Positions 1 to 12,211 of a stretch of DNA of 64,000 nucleotides are shown here, one piece after another. The stretch is taken from assembly GCA_963576725.1 (NCBI GenBank), contig OY755241.1, forward strand, positions 78,542,003 through 78,606,002, read 5' to 3'. Below the pieces are notes generated by a model. That model searched no databases and had not been told where the DNA came from. It saw nothing but the letters and a program-made list of their open reading frames with translations. The DNA is from Azorinus chamasolen. Its lineage: Eukaryota > Mollusca > Bivalvia > Cardiida > Solecurtidae. The translations under genes were made by a program, and so were the position numbers. The first letter of the stretch is position 1, and every line of letters starts with the position of its first letter.

Positions 1-584
1 TGAATTGCCTTAGAACAGGTCGGTGGTACTAAACAGAGACAACAAGTGTCGACTAGAGACAACTAACTCAAAAAAGCGTTTTAGGGCATTATTTATATAT
101 AAACAACCATATATAGTAATATCACTGCAATCGTCCTTGAAAGCTTTTTGACCACAGATTTCCGTTAACTGTGTCTTATTTATCCAAGAAATCACCACTC
201 ATGATGAGCAGTCATCTATTTTTCTCAGAATATAAACACGCTTTTACAACGAATCGCCAGTGACAACCAGCCTCTCTAGGACACAGGTTGACTCTTGAGG
301 TTCGAAATAGAAATACGCTATAATTCAAGTCGAAACACCATATTACTGCTCTATAAAGCATTTCCCCGGTCTGATAGCATGAATGGATATCGTGTATTCA
401 CAATTTTTCAAATAATAATCTTCTAAAAATCTTCTAAATAATTGCGACGGCTATGGATATGGACCAGCAAAATAAATCAACGAGTGTTAATTATCCCTTT
501 CCCTCGTAGATACGCCTTTGCAAACAGAGTAGACCCAGATTCAGCAGCTTCAGTTTGCATACCGGTATATATTTGACTGATATT
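1..584. other. AT-rich non-coding stretch
   Basis: No convincing exon or splice pair is visible. A fragment of the abundant TTAACCCTTTCC-type MITE (fast-growing motif 'gcaaacagagtagaccc') lies near 495-560. The rest shows nothing I recognise. Confidence 0.5.
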
Positions 585-3500
585 TTTAGCTCACCTGGCA
601 CAAAGTGCCAGGTGGAGGGGGCAGTGTTCGGCGTCCGTCGTCGTGCGTATGTGCGTCGTCAACAATTTACTTAAACATCTTCTGCTCTGAAACCACAAAG
701 CCTAGAGCTTTGATATTTGGTATTTAGAATCATCTAATGGTCCTCTACAAATATTGTTCAAATTATTTCCCCTGGACCAAAAATGGCCCCGCCCTGGGGC
801 TTATCAGTTTTTCTTAGGAAAATCTTTAAAAATCTTCTTCTCTGAAACCGTAAGGCCTAGACCTTTGATATTTAGTATGTAGCATGATCTAATGGTCCTC
901 TACAAAGATTGTTAAAATTATGACCCCGGGGCCAAAAATGGCCCCGCCCATGGGCTTATCAGTTTTTCATAGGAAAATCTTTAAAAATCTTCTTCTCTAA
1001 AACCGTAAGGCCTAGACCTTTGATATTTGGTATGTAGCATAATCTAATGGTCCTCTAAAAAGATTGTTCAAATTATGATCCCCGGACCAAAAATGGCCCC
1101 GCCCCAGGGCTTATCAGTTTTTCATAGGAAAATCTTTAAAAATCTTCTTCTCTGAAACTGTAAGGCCTAGACCTTTGATATTAAGTATGTAGCATCATCT
1201 AATGGTCCTCTACAAAGATTGTTCAAATTATGACCCCCGGGCCAAAAATGGCCCCGCCCTGGGGCTTATCAGTTTTTCATAGGAAAATATTTAAAAATCT
1301 TCTTCTCTAAAACCGTAAGGCCTAGACCTTTGATATTTGGTATGTAGCATGATCTAATGGTCCTCTACAAAGATTGTTCAAATTATGACCCCCAGACCAA
1401 AAATGGCCCCGCCCCAGGGCTTATCAATTTTTCATAGGAAAATCTTTAAAAATCTTCTCTGAAACTGGAGGCCTAGACATTTGATATTTGGTATGTAGCA
1501 TCATCTATTGGTCCTCTACAAAGATTGTTCAAATTATGATCCCTTGACCAAAATGGCCCTGCCGGGGGGCTTATCAGTTTTTAGCTCACCAGAGCACAAA
1601 GTGCTCAAGGTGAGCTATTGTGATACCCCTGTGTCCGTCGTCCGTCGTCCGTTTGTCCGTCTGTCTGTCCGTCAACAATTTCAAACGACTTCTTCTCTGA
1701 AACCGACAGCCCAATTGTAACCAAACTTGGTCAGATACATACTGTTGGTGGGTGCTTCAAAAGTTGTTAAAAGATAGTGGGTGGGGCCATGGGTCTTGTT
1801 GCCATGGCAACCGTACACAATATCTAGAAAAATCTTCTTCTCCAGAACGACTTGTCCGATTTGAATATAGTTTTCACCAAAATGTTTCTCAGTTGATAGA
1901 CTTCAAAAGTTGTTAAAAGAATTTTGATCCGGCAAAAAACATGGCCGCCAGAGGGCGTGGTCATTTTTTCCATATATGGTAATATGGAATTTTCATAGGA
2001 AAATCTTTAAAAATCTTCTTCTCTGAAACTGTAAAGCCTAGACCTTTGATATTTGGTATGTAGCATGATCTAATGGTCCTCTACAAAGATTGTTCAAATT
2101 ATGGCCCCTGGGCCAAAAATGGCCCCGCCCAAGGGCTTATCAGTTTTTCATAGGAAAATCTTTAAAACTCTTCTTTTCTGAAGCTGTAAGGCCTAGGCCT
2201 TTGATATTTAATATGTAGCATGATCTCATGGTCCTCTACAAATATTGAACAAATTATGACCCCCGGGCCAAAAATGGGCCCGCCCAAGGGCTTTTCAGTT
2301 TTTTAGCTCACCAGAGCACAAAGTGCTCAAGGTGAGCTTTTGTGATACCCCTGTGTCCGGCGTCCGTCTGTCCGTCTGTCCGTCAACAATTTCAAACGAC
2401 TTCTTCTTTGAAACTGACTGCCCAATTGTAACCAAACTTGGTCAGATACATACTGTTGGTAGGTGCTTCAAAAGTTGTTAAAAGATAGTGGGTGGGGCCA
2501 TCGGTCTTGTTGCCATGGCAACCGTACACAATATCTAGAAAAATCTTCTTCTCCAGAATGACTTGTCCGATTTGAATATAGTTTTCACCAAAATGTTTCT
2601 CAGTTGATAGACTTCAAAAGTTGTTAAAAGAATTTTGATCCGGCAAAAAACATGGCCGCCAGAGGGCTTGGTCATTTTTTCCGTATATGGTTATATGGAA
2701 TTTTCATAGGAAAATCTTAAAAAATCTTCTTATCTGAAACTATAAAGCCTAGACCTGATATTTGGTATGTAGCATAATCTTATGGTCCTCTACAAAGATT
2801 GTTCAAATTATGGCCCACGGGCCAAAAATGGCCCCGCCCAAGGGCTTATCAGTTTTTCATAGGAAAATCTTTAAAAATCTTCTTTTCTGAAACTGTAAGG
2901 CCTAGACCTTTGATATTTGGTATGTAGCATGATCTTATGGTCCTCTACAAATGTTGTTCAAATTATGACCCCCGGGCCAAAAGTGGCCCCGCCCAAGGGC
3001 TTGTCAGTTTTTCATAGGAAAATCTTTAAAAATCTTCTTCTCTGTAACTGTAAGGCCTAGACCTTTGATATTTTGTATATAGCATGATCTTATGGTTCTC
3101 TACAAATGTTGTTCAAATTATGACCCCCGGGCCAAAAATGGCCCCGCCCAAGGGCTTATCAGTTTTTCATAGGAAAATCTTTAAAAATCTTCTGTTCTCA
3201 AACTGTAAGGCCAACACCTTTGATATTTGGTATGTAGCATGATCTTATAGTCCTCAACAAAAGTGGTTCAAATTATGACCCCCGGGCCTCAAATGGCCCC
3301 GCCCAAGGGCTTATCAGTTTTTCATAGGAAAATCTTTAAAAATCTTCTGTTCTCAAACTGTAAAGCCTAGACCTTTGATATTTGGCATGTAGCATGATCT
3401 TATGGTCCTCTATAAATATTGTTCAAATTATGACCCCAGGGCCAAAAATGGCCCCGCCCAAGGGCTTATCAGTTTCTCATAGGAAAATCTTTAAAAATCT

Positions 3501-5274
3501 TCTTCTCTGAAACTGTAAGGCCTAGACCTTTGATATTTGGTATGTAGCATGATCTTATGGTCCTCTACAAATGTTGTTCAAATTATGACCCCCGGGCCAA
3601 AAATGGCCCCGCCCAAGGGCTTGTCAGTTTTTCATAGGAAAATCTTTAAAAATCTTCTGTTCTCAAACTGTAAGGCCTACACCTTTGATATTTGGTATGT
3701 AGCATGATCTTATAGTCCTCAACAAAAGTGGTTCAAATTATGACCCCCGGGCCTCAAATGGCCCCGCCCAAGGGCTTATCAGTTTTTCATAGGAAAATCT
3801 TTAAAAATCTTCTGTTCTCAAACTGTAAAGCCTAGACCTTTGATATTTGGCATGTAGCATGATCTTATGGTCCTCTATAAATATTGTTCAAATTATGACC
3901 CCAGGGCCAAAAATGGCCCCGCCCAAGGGCTTATCAGTTTCTCATAGGAAAATCTTTAAAAATCTTCTTCTCTGAAGCTGTAAGGCCTAGACCTTTGATA
4001 TTTATACCCCGGGTATTAATATGTAGCATGATGTTATGGTCCTCTACAAATGTTGTTCAAATTATGACCCCCGGGCCAAAAATGTCCCGCCCAAGGTCTT
4101 ATCAGTTTTCTATAGGAAAATCTTTAAAAATCTTCTGAAACTGTAAGGCCTAGACCTTTGATATTTGGTATATGTAGCATGATCTAATGGTCCTCTACAA
4201 GTATTGTTCAAATTATGACCCCCGGGCCAAAAATGCCCCGCCTAAGGGCTTATCAGTTTTTCATTAGAAAATCTTTAAAAATCTACTGAAACTGTAAGGC
4301 CTAGACCATTGATATTTGGTGTGACTAACATGATCTAATGGTCCTCTATAAATAAGTAGCTGTGGCTTGTGGTCCTCTGCCAAGAATGTTTAACTTACGA
4401 CCCTGACCACTGGGCGAAACTTGGCCCTGCCTCAGGGCTTACCAGTTTTTTATTGGAAAAATATGAAATATTACTTTTCTCTGAATCCATAAGGCTTAGA
4501 CCATTAATGAACCCCCCCCCCCCCCCCGCCCCCCTGGAGTTATTTCAGGTGAGCGCTTCAGGGCCTCATGGCCCTCTTGTCATAGGAAATTCTTTAGAAA
4601 TCTTCTTCTCTCAAACTGTAAGGCCTAGACCTTTGATATTTGGTATGTAGCATGATCTTATGGTCCTCTACAAAAAATGGACCCGCCCAAGGGCTTATCA
4701 GTTTTTCATTGGAAAATCTAAAAAACTCTTCTTCTCTGAAACTGTAAGGCCTAGACCTTTGATATTTAATATGTAGCATGACCTTATGGTCCTCTACAAA
4801 TATTGTTCAAATTATGACTCCCAGGCCAAAAATGGCCCCGCCCAAATGCTTATCAGTTTTTCATAGGAAATTCTTTAAAAATCTTCTTCTCTGAAACTGT
4901 AAGGCCTGGACCTTTGATATTTGGTATGTAGCATGATCTTATGGTCCTCTACAATTATTGTTCAAATTATGACCCCCGGGCCAAAAATGGCCCCGCCCAA
5001 GGGCTTATCAGTTTTTCATTGGAAAATCTTTAAAAATCTACTGAAACTGTAAGGCCTAGACCATTGATATTTGGTATGACTAACGTGATAGAGTGTTTAA
5101 CTTGGCCCTGCCTCAGGGCTTATTAGTTTTTCATGGTAGACCTTTAATTAATGGCAAACTGCTTTGCCTTGTGGTTCTCTACCAAGGTTGTCCACATGAT
5201 TTCTTGTTGTCAAAAATTGCCCCGCCCCTGGGGTTATCTCAGGTAAGCGCTTCAGGGCCTCATGGCCCTCTTGT
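585..5274 (-). mobile_element. Helitron-like (pearl-type) element cluster, 155-bp tandem body
   Basis: This is a nested cluster of non-autonomous elements. Hairpin heads (tagctcacc...ggtgagcta) occur near 585, 1580 and 2308, two of them followed by gtccgtctgtccg microsatellite. The body is a 155-bp imperfect tandem repeat; the word 'ttatcag' recurs at 801, 956, 1111, 1266 and 1421. Tails ending in catggccctcttgt occur near 4578 and at 5274. More heads than tails, and a tail interrupting the body at about 4520-4580, show insertion of copies into copies. On the minus strand the element would start AACAAGAG and end with the hairpin, as Helitron-like elements do. There is no coding capacity. The family name is from memory of bivalve pearl elements. 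Confidence 0.7.
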
Positions 5275-5277
5275 TTA

Positions 5278-5335
5278 ATTTAGCTGGACAAGCACCAAAT
5301 CAGACGAGTGTTGGCGCCGCTCATGCTCTTGTTTT
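5278..5335 (-). mobile_element. Tail fragment of another Helitron-like family
   Basis: The sequence 'cagacgagtgttggcgccgc' followed by ctcttgtt matches the tail at 62590-62632. Only the end of the element remains, directly after the 155-bp family cluster. Confidence 0.5.
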
Positions 5336-5645
5336 TGTAATGGCACATGTAAACAGAATATTTTGGTATTGGTAGAAACTGGAGTCGGATCTATAATTTC
5401 ATAAGCAAGCAGAGCAGACCCTGATCAGACGGCTCAGATCATGGTCTATTCTGTTTGCAAAGGCAAAAAAAAGTTTATATGAAGGAAGAATTACACTTGT
5501 AATAGGCTATTCCTCAATCATGCATCTTTAAAGAGGTTTGATCCTTTAAAATGTATATATATATTTGTATTAATAAGTGTTGGCATTTGCCTGGGTGCTC
5601 TTGGGAAATAATTTGTGATGAAATGACTGATGTATGTAATTACAG

Positions 5646-5731
5646 GCACATTTCCCATGCATTGGCCTCAATGCCCGATGGTTCCAGGCTAATGAAGGAG
5701 ATATTCCTAAGACAAGAGTTGTTGAATAACT
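5646..5731 (+). CDS. HELZ2-like exon upstream of helicase Q motif
   Basis: An acceptor attacag and a donor gtaagt bound 86 nt encoding HISHALASMPDGSRLMKEIF followed by LRQELLNN. The exon starts with the last base of a codon and ends with one base, which joins in phase to the exon at 8812 (TTG, Leu). The peptide fits the segment before the helicase core, but homology is weaker than for later exons. It is supported mainly by splice phase and position. Confidence 0.55.
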
Positions 5732-6025
5732 GTAAGTACTGGTATGTTCTGTAACATTTTTGTACGCCCGTCGAAAGAAATATTTTATTTGAAACCCAGT
5801 GGCTTGCAGGCGGGTGGAATCCGAAGCATGTTGAGCAGTTTTTATTCAATCTGTAGCAAACATTATGAAATTGTGTCACAATAATATCTGGACCAAGTCC
5901 GATAACCAGCTAATGGTCTTAGACACTTTAGTGCTACTGCCCAAGTTTGATAACCAAGTTTGATAACCAGCTAAATGGTCATGAGCACTTTAGTGTTACT
6001 GCCCTTGAATTATCCAAAATTGCCT

Positions 6026-8003
6026 TTTTATACGCCCGAAGGGACGTATTATGGTATGGCGCATGTCGTCTGTCCCTCCGTCCGTCCGTCTGTAGCAATT
6101 TCTTGTGCAACTAACTCCTCCTTTTTCAACATAATTTCAATGTGTAGTTGTGCATATCAGTGAGATAACTCTCATATCATTTTTATACGCCCACCTAATA
6201 AAGGTGGTCATATATTGTCGTGGCCCTGTCCGTCCGTCCGTCCGTTCGTTCGTTCGTTCACCCGTCAACATTTTGTTTGTCCGCTGTTTTCTGGGGATCT
6301 GAAGCTGAGTTGATTCTGAGGTTCATTTGATTTTTCATTTCAGAGTTATGGCCCTTGTCCTTAAAAAATATGCAAATAGTTGTACGCTGTTTTCTGGGAA
6401 AACCATTTGAGAGATATTAATGAAACTTCACACAAATGTTTAATACATCAAGATCTGAAATTGAGTCGATTCTGAGCTTCATTTGATTTGTTGTTTTGGA
6501 GCTATGGCCCTTTTACTTAAAAAATAATGCAAATAGTTTGTCCGCTGTTTTCTGGGAAAACTATTTGACAGATATTAATGAAACTTCACACAAATGTTTA
6601 ATGCATCAAGATCTGAAGTTGACTTGATTCTGAGGTTCATATGATTTTTCATTTCAGAGTTATGGCCCTTGTCCTTAAAAAATATGCAAATAGTTTGTCC
6701 GCTGTTTTCTGGGAAAACTATTTTAGAGATATTAATGAAACTTCACACAAATGTTTAATGCATGAAGATCTGAAGCTGAGTTGATTCTGAGGTTCATTTG
6801 ATTTTTCATTTCAGAGTTATGGCCCTTGTCTTTAAAAAATATGCAAATAGTTTGTCCGCTATTTTCTGGGAAAACTATTTGAGAGATATTAATAAAACTT
6901 CACACAAATGTTTAATGCATCAAGATCTGAAGCTGAGTCGATACTGAGGTTCATTTGATTTGTCGTTTTGGAGTTATGGCCCTTTTACTTGAAAAAGTAT
7001 GCGAATACATGCAAATAGTTTGTCCGCTGTTTTCTGGGAAAACTATTTGAGAGATATTAATAAAACTTCACACAAATGTTTAATGCATCAAGATCTGAAG
7101 CTGAATCGATACTGAGGTTCATTTGATTTGTCGTTTCGGAGTTATGGCCCTTTTACTTGAAAAAGTATGCGAATACATGCAAATAGTTTGTCCGCTGTTT
7201 TCTGGGAAAACTATTTGAGAGGTATTAATGAAACTTGACACAAATGTTTAATGCATCAAGATCTGAAGCTGAGTCGATTCTGAGGTTCATTTGATTTGTC
7301 CTTTCGGAGTTATTGCCCTTTTACTTAAAAAAATAATGCCAATCTTTGCAAATATGAGGATGGCCATAACTTTTTCAAAATTTTGAAATGATATTTACTT
7401 CAATTTTTTTATATGGTTAAACCTGTATGTGAATTTTCACATTTATTGCGGGGGTTTTGATATGTCATTTTATTCTAAAGTTATGGTCCTTGAACTTCGT
7501 GTGTTCGTTGCTTTGTTAGTCGGTCAGCTTTTAGTTTGTCTGTTGTTTTCTGGGAAAACTATTAAAATGATATAATTGAAACTTAACACAAATGTTTTAA
7601 GCAATAAAATTTGAAGCTGAGTTTAATTCGAGGTTCATTCAGTTTGTCTTTAGGGCCGTTGCACTTTACAAAAATCTGCAAAAATGAGGAGTAGCTGTAA
7701 CTTTTTTATTTAATAAGATATTCACTTCATTTTTTAAAAAAATAGTATTACCTTAATATGGAAATCAAGATCTGAAGCACAGATTAGAAAATGTCAACAC
7801 TTATAAGGCATGTTGAATCAGAGAAAGTTTGCAAGTGGGCGTATTATGTACCGTATGCGGTACTCTTGTTCATTCTGGAGTTATTGCCCTTTGATAGTTT
7901 CGGGTAGCAATTTCTTGTGCAACTAACTCCTCCTTTATTTTCCAACATAATTTAATAGAACAGCCTTCGGGCGTATATTGCCCCGTCTCGCGGTGCTCTT
8001 GTT
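6026..8003 (-). mobile_element. Outer Helitron-like element interrupted by a second element
   Basis: The head hairpin is 'tacgcccgaagggacgta' near 6030, followed by ccgtccgtccg. The tail is 'cggtgctcttgtt' at about 7991-8003. The body is split by the inner element at 6181-7870; the outer body resumes with 'cattctggagttattgccc'. Confidence 0.6.
6181..7870 (-). mobile_element. Inner Helitron-like element, ~157-bp tandem body
   Basis: The head is 'tatacgcccacctaataaag' with its complement 'ggtggtcatata', followed by gtccgtccgtccgttcgttc. About seven copies of a ~157-bp unit follow, each with tttgtccgctgttttctggg, and then the tail 'tgcggtactcttgtt'. A second full copy is at 28394-29700. Confidence 0.7.
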
Positions 8004-8109
8004 TAGCCTTGTCAACAAGTTTTTATCCGATCTTCACCAAATTGTTTAATTTTCCCTTGTCCTCATAGTCATGTGATGTTGGAATTGTATGATGAGGTAA
8101 ACAAATTGT

Positions 8110-8228
8110 ATGGGAAGCTTGTCTGAGTTTGTTCTCAAGCTTCTGATTGGTCAGATTTGAGCCTTAGGCTCCAATAAAAACTTGAGAACAAACTCAGGCT
8201 TATCTAAAAGGTTTTTATAAGCATAGAT
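8110..8228. mobile_element. Palindromic MITE (aagcttgagaac family)
   Basis: An inverted repeat with arms cttgtctgagtttgttctca and tgagaacaaactcaggctt surrounds gattggtcagatttgagcc. Related copies lie at 9047-9220 and 13068-13196. It may fold as one long hairpin in the intron RNA. Confidence 0.6.
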
Positions 8229-8317
8229 ACTGATTCTACAATAAAGTCTTTCTGCCTTGGCTAAAAGTTATATATAATCAGAATAACAGATAAACATGCA
8301 AACTAAAGTACTAAATA

Positions 8318-8490
8318 TGTGATTTCTCCTTCAAGACCACTCTTTAGAATTGTCTCTTTCTCCACCAAACCCTATGTTTAGACCACTTTTAGAATTGTTT
8401 CTTTCTCCACCAAACCCTATGTTTAGACCACTCTTTAGAATTGTCTCTTTCTCAACCAAACCCTATGTTGTGACCACTCTTTAGAAATGT
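8318..8490. repeat. Tandem copies of the caaaccctatg/gaccactctttag repeat
   Basis: Three successive half-copies carry ccaccaaaccctatgt and gaccactctttagaattgtc. Inverted or single copies of the same module occur near 9995-10080, 30085-30170, 36485-36535, 46940-46990 and 55248-55345. Where both arms are present the module is a palindrome. Confidence 0.55.
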
Positions 8491-8499
8491 CTCAAAGAG

Positions 8500-8735
8500 A
8501 TGTTTTAACCCTTTTTCTCATATTGACGACTTTGTAAAGGTCACCTTGTGAAACTATTGTGAGAATTAGAGCATTTGCTCCTATAGGAGCAAATGCTGTA
8601 TTTATCACAATGGTTACAAACTACAAAATTCAAAAAAAATTCCTTTTCTCTAGTTAATGCTCTTTTTCGGTAAATTTATTCAAAGTGGTTTGATCTAAAA
8701 TAGCCTATGATGTAATTGGTTAATGTATGCATCTG
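8500..8735. mobile_element. MITE with gagcatttgctcc palindrome
   Basis: This family has the central dyad gcatttgctcctataggagc plus flanking ttgtgataaatagag/ctctatttatcacaa arms, and ends like ttaacccattccctcat. Other copies are at 13405-13627, 20060-20295, 21275-21560, 27520-27745 and 60658-60876, plus the split copy at 22863-23940. Confidence 0.65.
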
Positions 8736-8811
8736 ATCTGGGGTCTCTGTATTAAATGCTGTGTTGAAAAATTCAATAAAGGTTTCAATCATAATTCATG
8801 ATTCGTTTTAG

Positions 8812-9030
8812 TGAGTTTTACTGATGTTGCAAACCTGCAACAGGACGATGCGGTCACAGCTGCTCTTTCAAAGCCTTAAACAGTCATCAGCGGAGTGGCA
8901 GCCACAGGCAAATCATCTCTGGCTGTCAAGCTAGGTTTTATGTACACACAGCGCAATAAGAGTGTGGCGGGACCCAAGAAGCAGGTCCTAATATGTGCCT
9001 CGTCAGAGGTTGCAGTAGATGTACTCAATG
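8812..9030 (+). CDS. HELZ2-like exon with Walker A, in-frame TAA
   Basis: Between acceptor cgttttag and donor gtgagt the frame reads SFTDVANLQQDDAVTAALSK, then Pro, a stop (8877-8879), TVIS, Walker A GVAATGKSS (8892-8918) and motif Ia-like VLICASSEVAVDVLN. The Walker A Gly, Lys and Ser fit GxxxxGK[ST]. In relatives the stop position is a hydrophobic residue in 'kP-fTVI-GPPGTGK', so TTA to TAA would be one base change. An alternative acceptor AG at 8882-8883 is phase-compatible and would remove the stop together with the Q motif. Confidence 0.8.
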
Positions 9031-9046
9031 GTGAGTAGCCTAGGGT

Positions 9047-9220
9047 CCATGCTTATAAAACATTTAGTTGAGTCTGAGTTCTTTCTCAAGTTCTTGATTG
9101 GTCAGATTTGAGCCTAAGGCTCAAATCTGACCAATCAAAAGCTTGAGAACTCAAATCTGACCAATCAAAAGCTTGAGAACAATCTCAGACTCAACTAAAA
9201 AGCTGTATAAGCATGGACCC
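9047..9220. mobile_element. Palindromic MITE, second copy of aagcttgagaac family
   Basis: Arms ttagttgagtctgagttctt and gaacaatctcagactcaact are inverted. The inner part gaactcaaatctgaccaatc is partly duplicated. Same family as 8110-8228. Confidence 0.6.
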
Positions 9221-9334
9221 AGATTGTAGATTCTATCAGAAGGGTTTGATGATAGTTGTTGTATATGAATTTTCTTAACTATTTACTAATTATTCAATAA
9301 AAAATAATTATTTTTTTGAATATTGATTAGCTGA

Positions 9335-9655
9335 TTTTTATTCGCCTGTTAGAAAGAAAGGAACATATTGTGGAATGGTGCTGTCTGTCATATCTGTCTG
9401 TAACATCTCTAACTCAAAGTCTGTTTGGTGGTTCTTTCTTAAATTTAACCACAGTGTTTGTCTGGACATGCTACAGTAGCATGTCCAGTCCCGGTACATT
9501 TATCCAAGGTCAAGGTTGCACAATTGGACTTAGAATTTGCGTTTAGCATTTGTGTTAAACAAGCAGGTTAACCTCAATTTATATTGAATTTTTTGTCAGT
9601 CCACTTATTTACATAACACTTTGAGATAAAGCTTTGGAACTTGGAACACTTGTTC
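9335..9655. mobile_element. Truncated Helitron-like element (cgcctgttag head)
   Basis: The head 'ttcgcctgttagaaagaaag', the words gctgtctgtc and taacatctctaactcaa, and the break in the gataaagctttggaacttgg unit match the start of the element at 32224-33607. The tail is missing. Confidence 0.5.
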
Positions 9656-10553
9656 CTATAGGAGCCATCTGATCTCGATCTACTCTGTTTGCAAATGCGT
9701 GAAAAGATGTTTCTATGAAGGAAGGACTTCATCAGTCAATGGCTTACAGACAAGAGGAGTATGTATGAAATCTATGATGTATTCTATATATCTTGGCCAA
9801 ATATATCTAACATGTGGTAGAAAAATTGAATGATTCTAACAATAGCATATAGTGTTTGGCGAAGAATATGCCTCTGGTCCACAGCTGTGATGTTCTACAT
9901 GTGGATAGACATTTGCTTTCATCACAAGCAGCAGTGTTTCAGAGCTACAGATAAGATGCATAAAATCAAACATTTTCAAGTAGAACTTCTGTAATTCTCT
10001 ACTAAACCCTAGGTAGTGACCACTCTTCGAGACGATTCTAAAGAGTGATCACAACATAGGGTTTGGTAGAGAAATGGCGATTTTAGTATTTGAGGACATA
10101 CCCTTTTCTGTTGTTCTGGTGTTTATTGTTCCTATTGACAGTGTACATTCTCAGGGATGGGACAAACTCATGTATGGTTTGTGATTAGTGATTAAGATCC
10201 TTTAAGCCTCTCCCTAGTGAACATTTATGTGTGCAGTGATCACTTCTTGTATATTCATTTATTTATTTTTTACAGTAGAATGATTCAGGGAATTTTTTAG
10301 CTTAGACAAAAACTATAAGATCAAATCTGTATAATTTCACAAGCTAACAGCAGAACCTGGTCAGAGGACTCCTACAGTAGCCATCTGATCTCAGTCTCTA
10401 TTCTGTGTGATCATGGTTTGCACTATTTGCTACTGTGTCAGTCTAAACTATTACAAGGGAGAGATGAAATTAGGTGTCTGAATATTTAGTATATAAGAAG
10501 TTATGTGATATGTAGCCTCTTGAGATTACTATGGAGTTTTGTTTCCTTTTCAG

Positions 10554-10762
10554 ATTTCTTTTTATCTCAGTCTCCTTGTCCTAATGTAGTGCGTATCTAT
10601 GGCAGCAATATTGAGCAGTTAATTCACCCACTGCCTAGAGATGTTAGACGACCATCCCTATTTCAGCAGAACCACCTGACAGACCAGGTCAAGGTCAACT
10701 ATTCTCCACTGTCATTGTATGAGCGAGTGAGGAGCGGCTCTATTGCTGGTAAATCATTAATG
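10554..10762 (+). CDS. HELZ2-like exon between motifs Ia and II
   Basis: Acceptor tccttttcag and donor gtatgt bound 209 nt. It begins with two bases completing Asp with the previous exon and ends in phase 0. The peptide includes PNVVRIYGSNIEQLIHPLPR and later SPLSLYERVRSG, the inter-motif insert typical of HELZ2/UPF1-like helicases (the 'SPLSLY..VR' stretch). Confidence 0.82.
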
Positions 10763-11211
10763 GTATGTACAAAAGTTGTATATCATTTAACCCTTATGAT
10801 GCTGTAAAAAATTGTCTCATCTAACCCTGATGTGGAGTAGAAGAGTAATACTTGGGATCAGTTCTCTTTCATCTGTCATTGGTACTATTTTTTTTGTAAA
10901 ACTTTCTTGTGTTACACTTCTGCAGCATGCTACACATATGCTTAATATTCAAACACACTTGTTATATATTTCCCAATCATGCACGCTTCTGAAAAATTAC
11001 TTACCAAGTGTGGAATGGGTTTGGTCATGAGATGCCAAATTAATTTGTAACTCATCTGGATCCAAACTGTATACAAATACCGTTCAGACAATTCTTAGTG
11101 TAATGATGGTTAAAAAAATCTCTGAAAAATAGACTTGATACTGTTCCCTTTTTTACATTGATTGAAATTTCATATAAATTGTCCCGAATATTGAGTTATT
11201 TTTATTCTCAG

Positions 11212-11388
11212 GAATTTGATACTCTGTTTTCACTGTATCCGGACGACATATCTGATGATCAGTTTGAGGAGTACCTGCAGTTAGTGATGACTGCAGAAGC
11301 CTCTGTTATAAAGGAGGCTGACATACTACTATGCACCTGTACCACCAGCGGTCTGCCTAAGCTTGTATCAACAACCAGTGTAGCACAG
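11212..11388 (+). CDS. HELZ2-like exon before Walker B
   Basis: Acceptor tattctcag and donor gtaact bound 59 codons in phase 0 on both sides: EFDTLFSLYPDDISDDQFEE through ADILLCTCTTSGLPKLVSTT to SVAQ. The 'ADILLCTC' strand precedes motif II in this family. Confidence 0.85.
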
Positions 11389-11404
11389 GTAACTCATGAC
11401 CTTA

Positions 11405-11550
11405 TTACATTATTATATCCCCCCCCCCCCCCCCCCCCCCACACACACACAGTGGGGAGCATATTGGAATCAAGTTGTCTGTATGTCCATAAACACGATT
11501 TTGACCAAGCAGCTTTTTCTACAGTTTTGTACTTATTCTTTTGAAATCCA
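11405..11550. mobile_element. Fragment of the tacccccc/gaagtttgg Helitron-like family with poly-C
   Basis: A run of more than 20 C at about 11419-11441 is followed by cacacacaca and 'ggagcatattggaatcaagt', which matches the head of the copies at 32024 and 41929. The poly-C is an expanded hairpin arm. Confidence 0.5.
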
Positions 11551-11559
11551 ACCACTATT

Positions 11560-11656
11560 TAACCTTTGGCTTGCAACCTATGCAAACAGTTTGGATCCAG
11601 ATGAGACGCCGAGTAACTTGGCGTCTCATCAGGATCCAAACTGTTTGACACCCTGA
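11560..11656. mobile_element. Palindromic repeat (tttggatccagatgagacgc)
   Basis: Arms gtttggatccagatgagacg and cgtctcatcaggatccaaac flank ccgagtaacttgg. Copies or halves are near 11040-11095, 14110-14190, 17640-17706 (inside the hAT element) and 46400-46482. Confidence 0.65.
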
Positions 11657-11998
11657 TTGTATTTTGTAGACAAATTGATTACAGCTTGAATTTTGAAATG
11701 TGCAGTAGGTGACAAATTCTGTAAAAATAATTTGCTCAGCAGGCCAAAGAATAAAGATGTATTGCCCCTTTTGAATATCTGTGAGAGGTAGACTACCTTT
11801 TCTACTAAGTTTAATATCGTTAGTTTAGTATCTTTTGTTCAAAATGACACATTGCGTCTGTGGGTTAAATCCCTTACTAGAAATAGAGAACTTTCTTCAA
11901 GCTGTTTGCTGTCAGTTTATATACAAAATGTGTGTTAAGAATAGCTCCACAGACCATCTACAAGGTAGCTTCTACTTTTTACCTTTCTTTTCTTTCAG

Positions 11999-12211
11999 AT
12001 AATAATAGATGATGCAAATGCATGCACTGAGCCAGAGTTGCTGGTTCCCCTGTCATTGTATAAAGATGCCCAGCAGATAACCCTGCTAGGAGATATGAAG
12101 CAGCTTTCCCCATCAGTGGTTAACAAAACAGCTAAAGCCTTAGGTCTTGGGACATCTCTAATGGATAGCTACATCGAAGATGCATTTAAAATGAACATAC
12201 AGTACAGAATG
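11999..12211 (+). CDS. HELZ2-like exon with motifs II, III and QYRM
   Basis: Acceptor ttctttcag and donor gtatgt bound 71 codons in phase 0. Motif II reads IIIDDANACTEPELLVPL: the usual DEA is DDA, so the catalytic Glu is Asp. Motif III reads LLGDMKQLSP, with the usual GDHKQL His replaced by Met but the Gln kept. ALGLGTSLMDSYIEDAFKMN leads to IQYRM (motif IV). This is the clearest exon of the locus. Confidence 0.9.

Noticed and set aside
585..5274. CRISPR-like or satellite array
   Set aside because: The units are 155 bp, imperfect and lack unique spacers. Heads, microsatellite and tails identify them as transposable elements.
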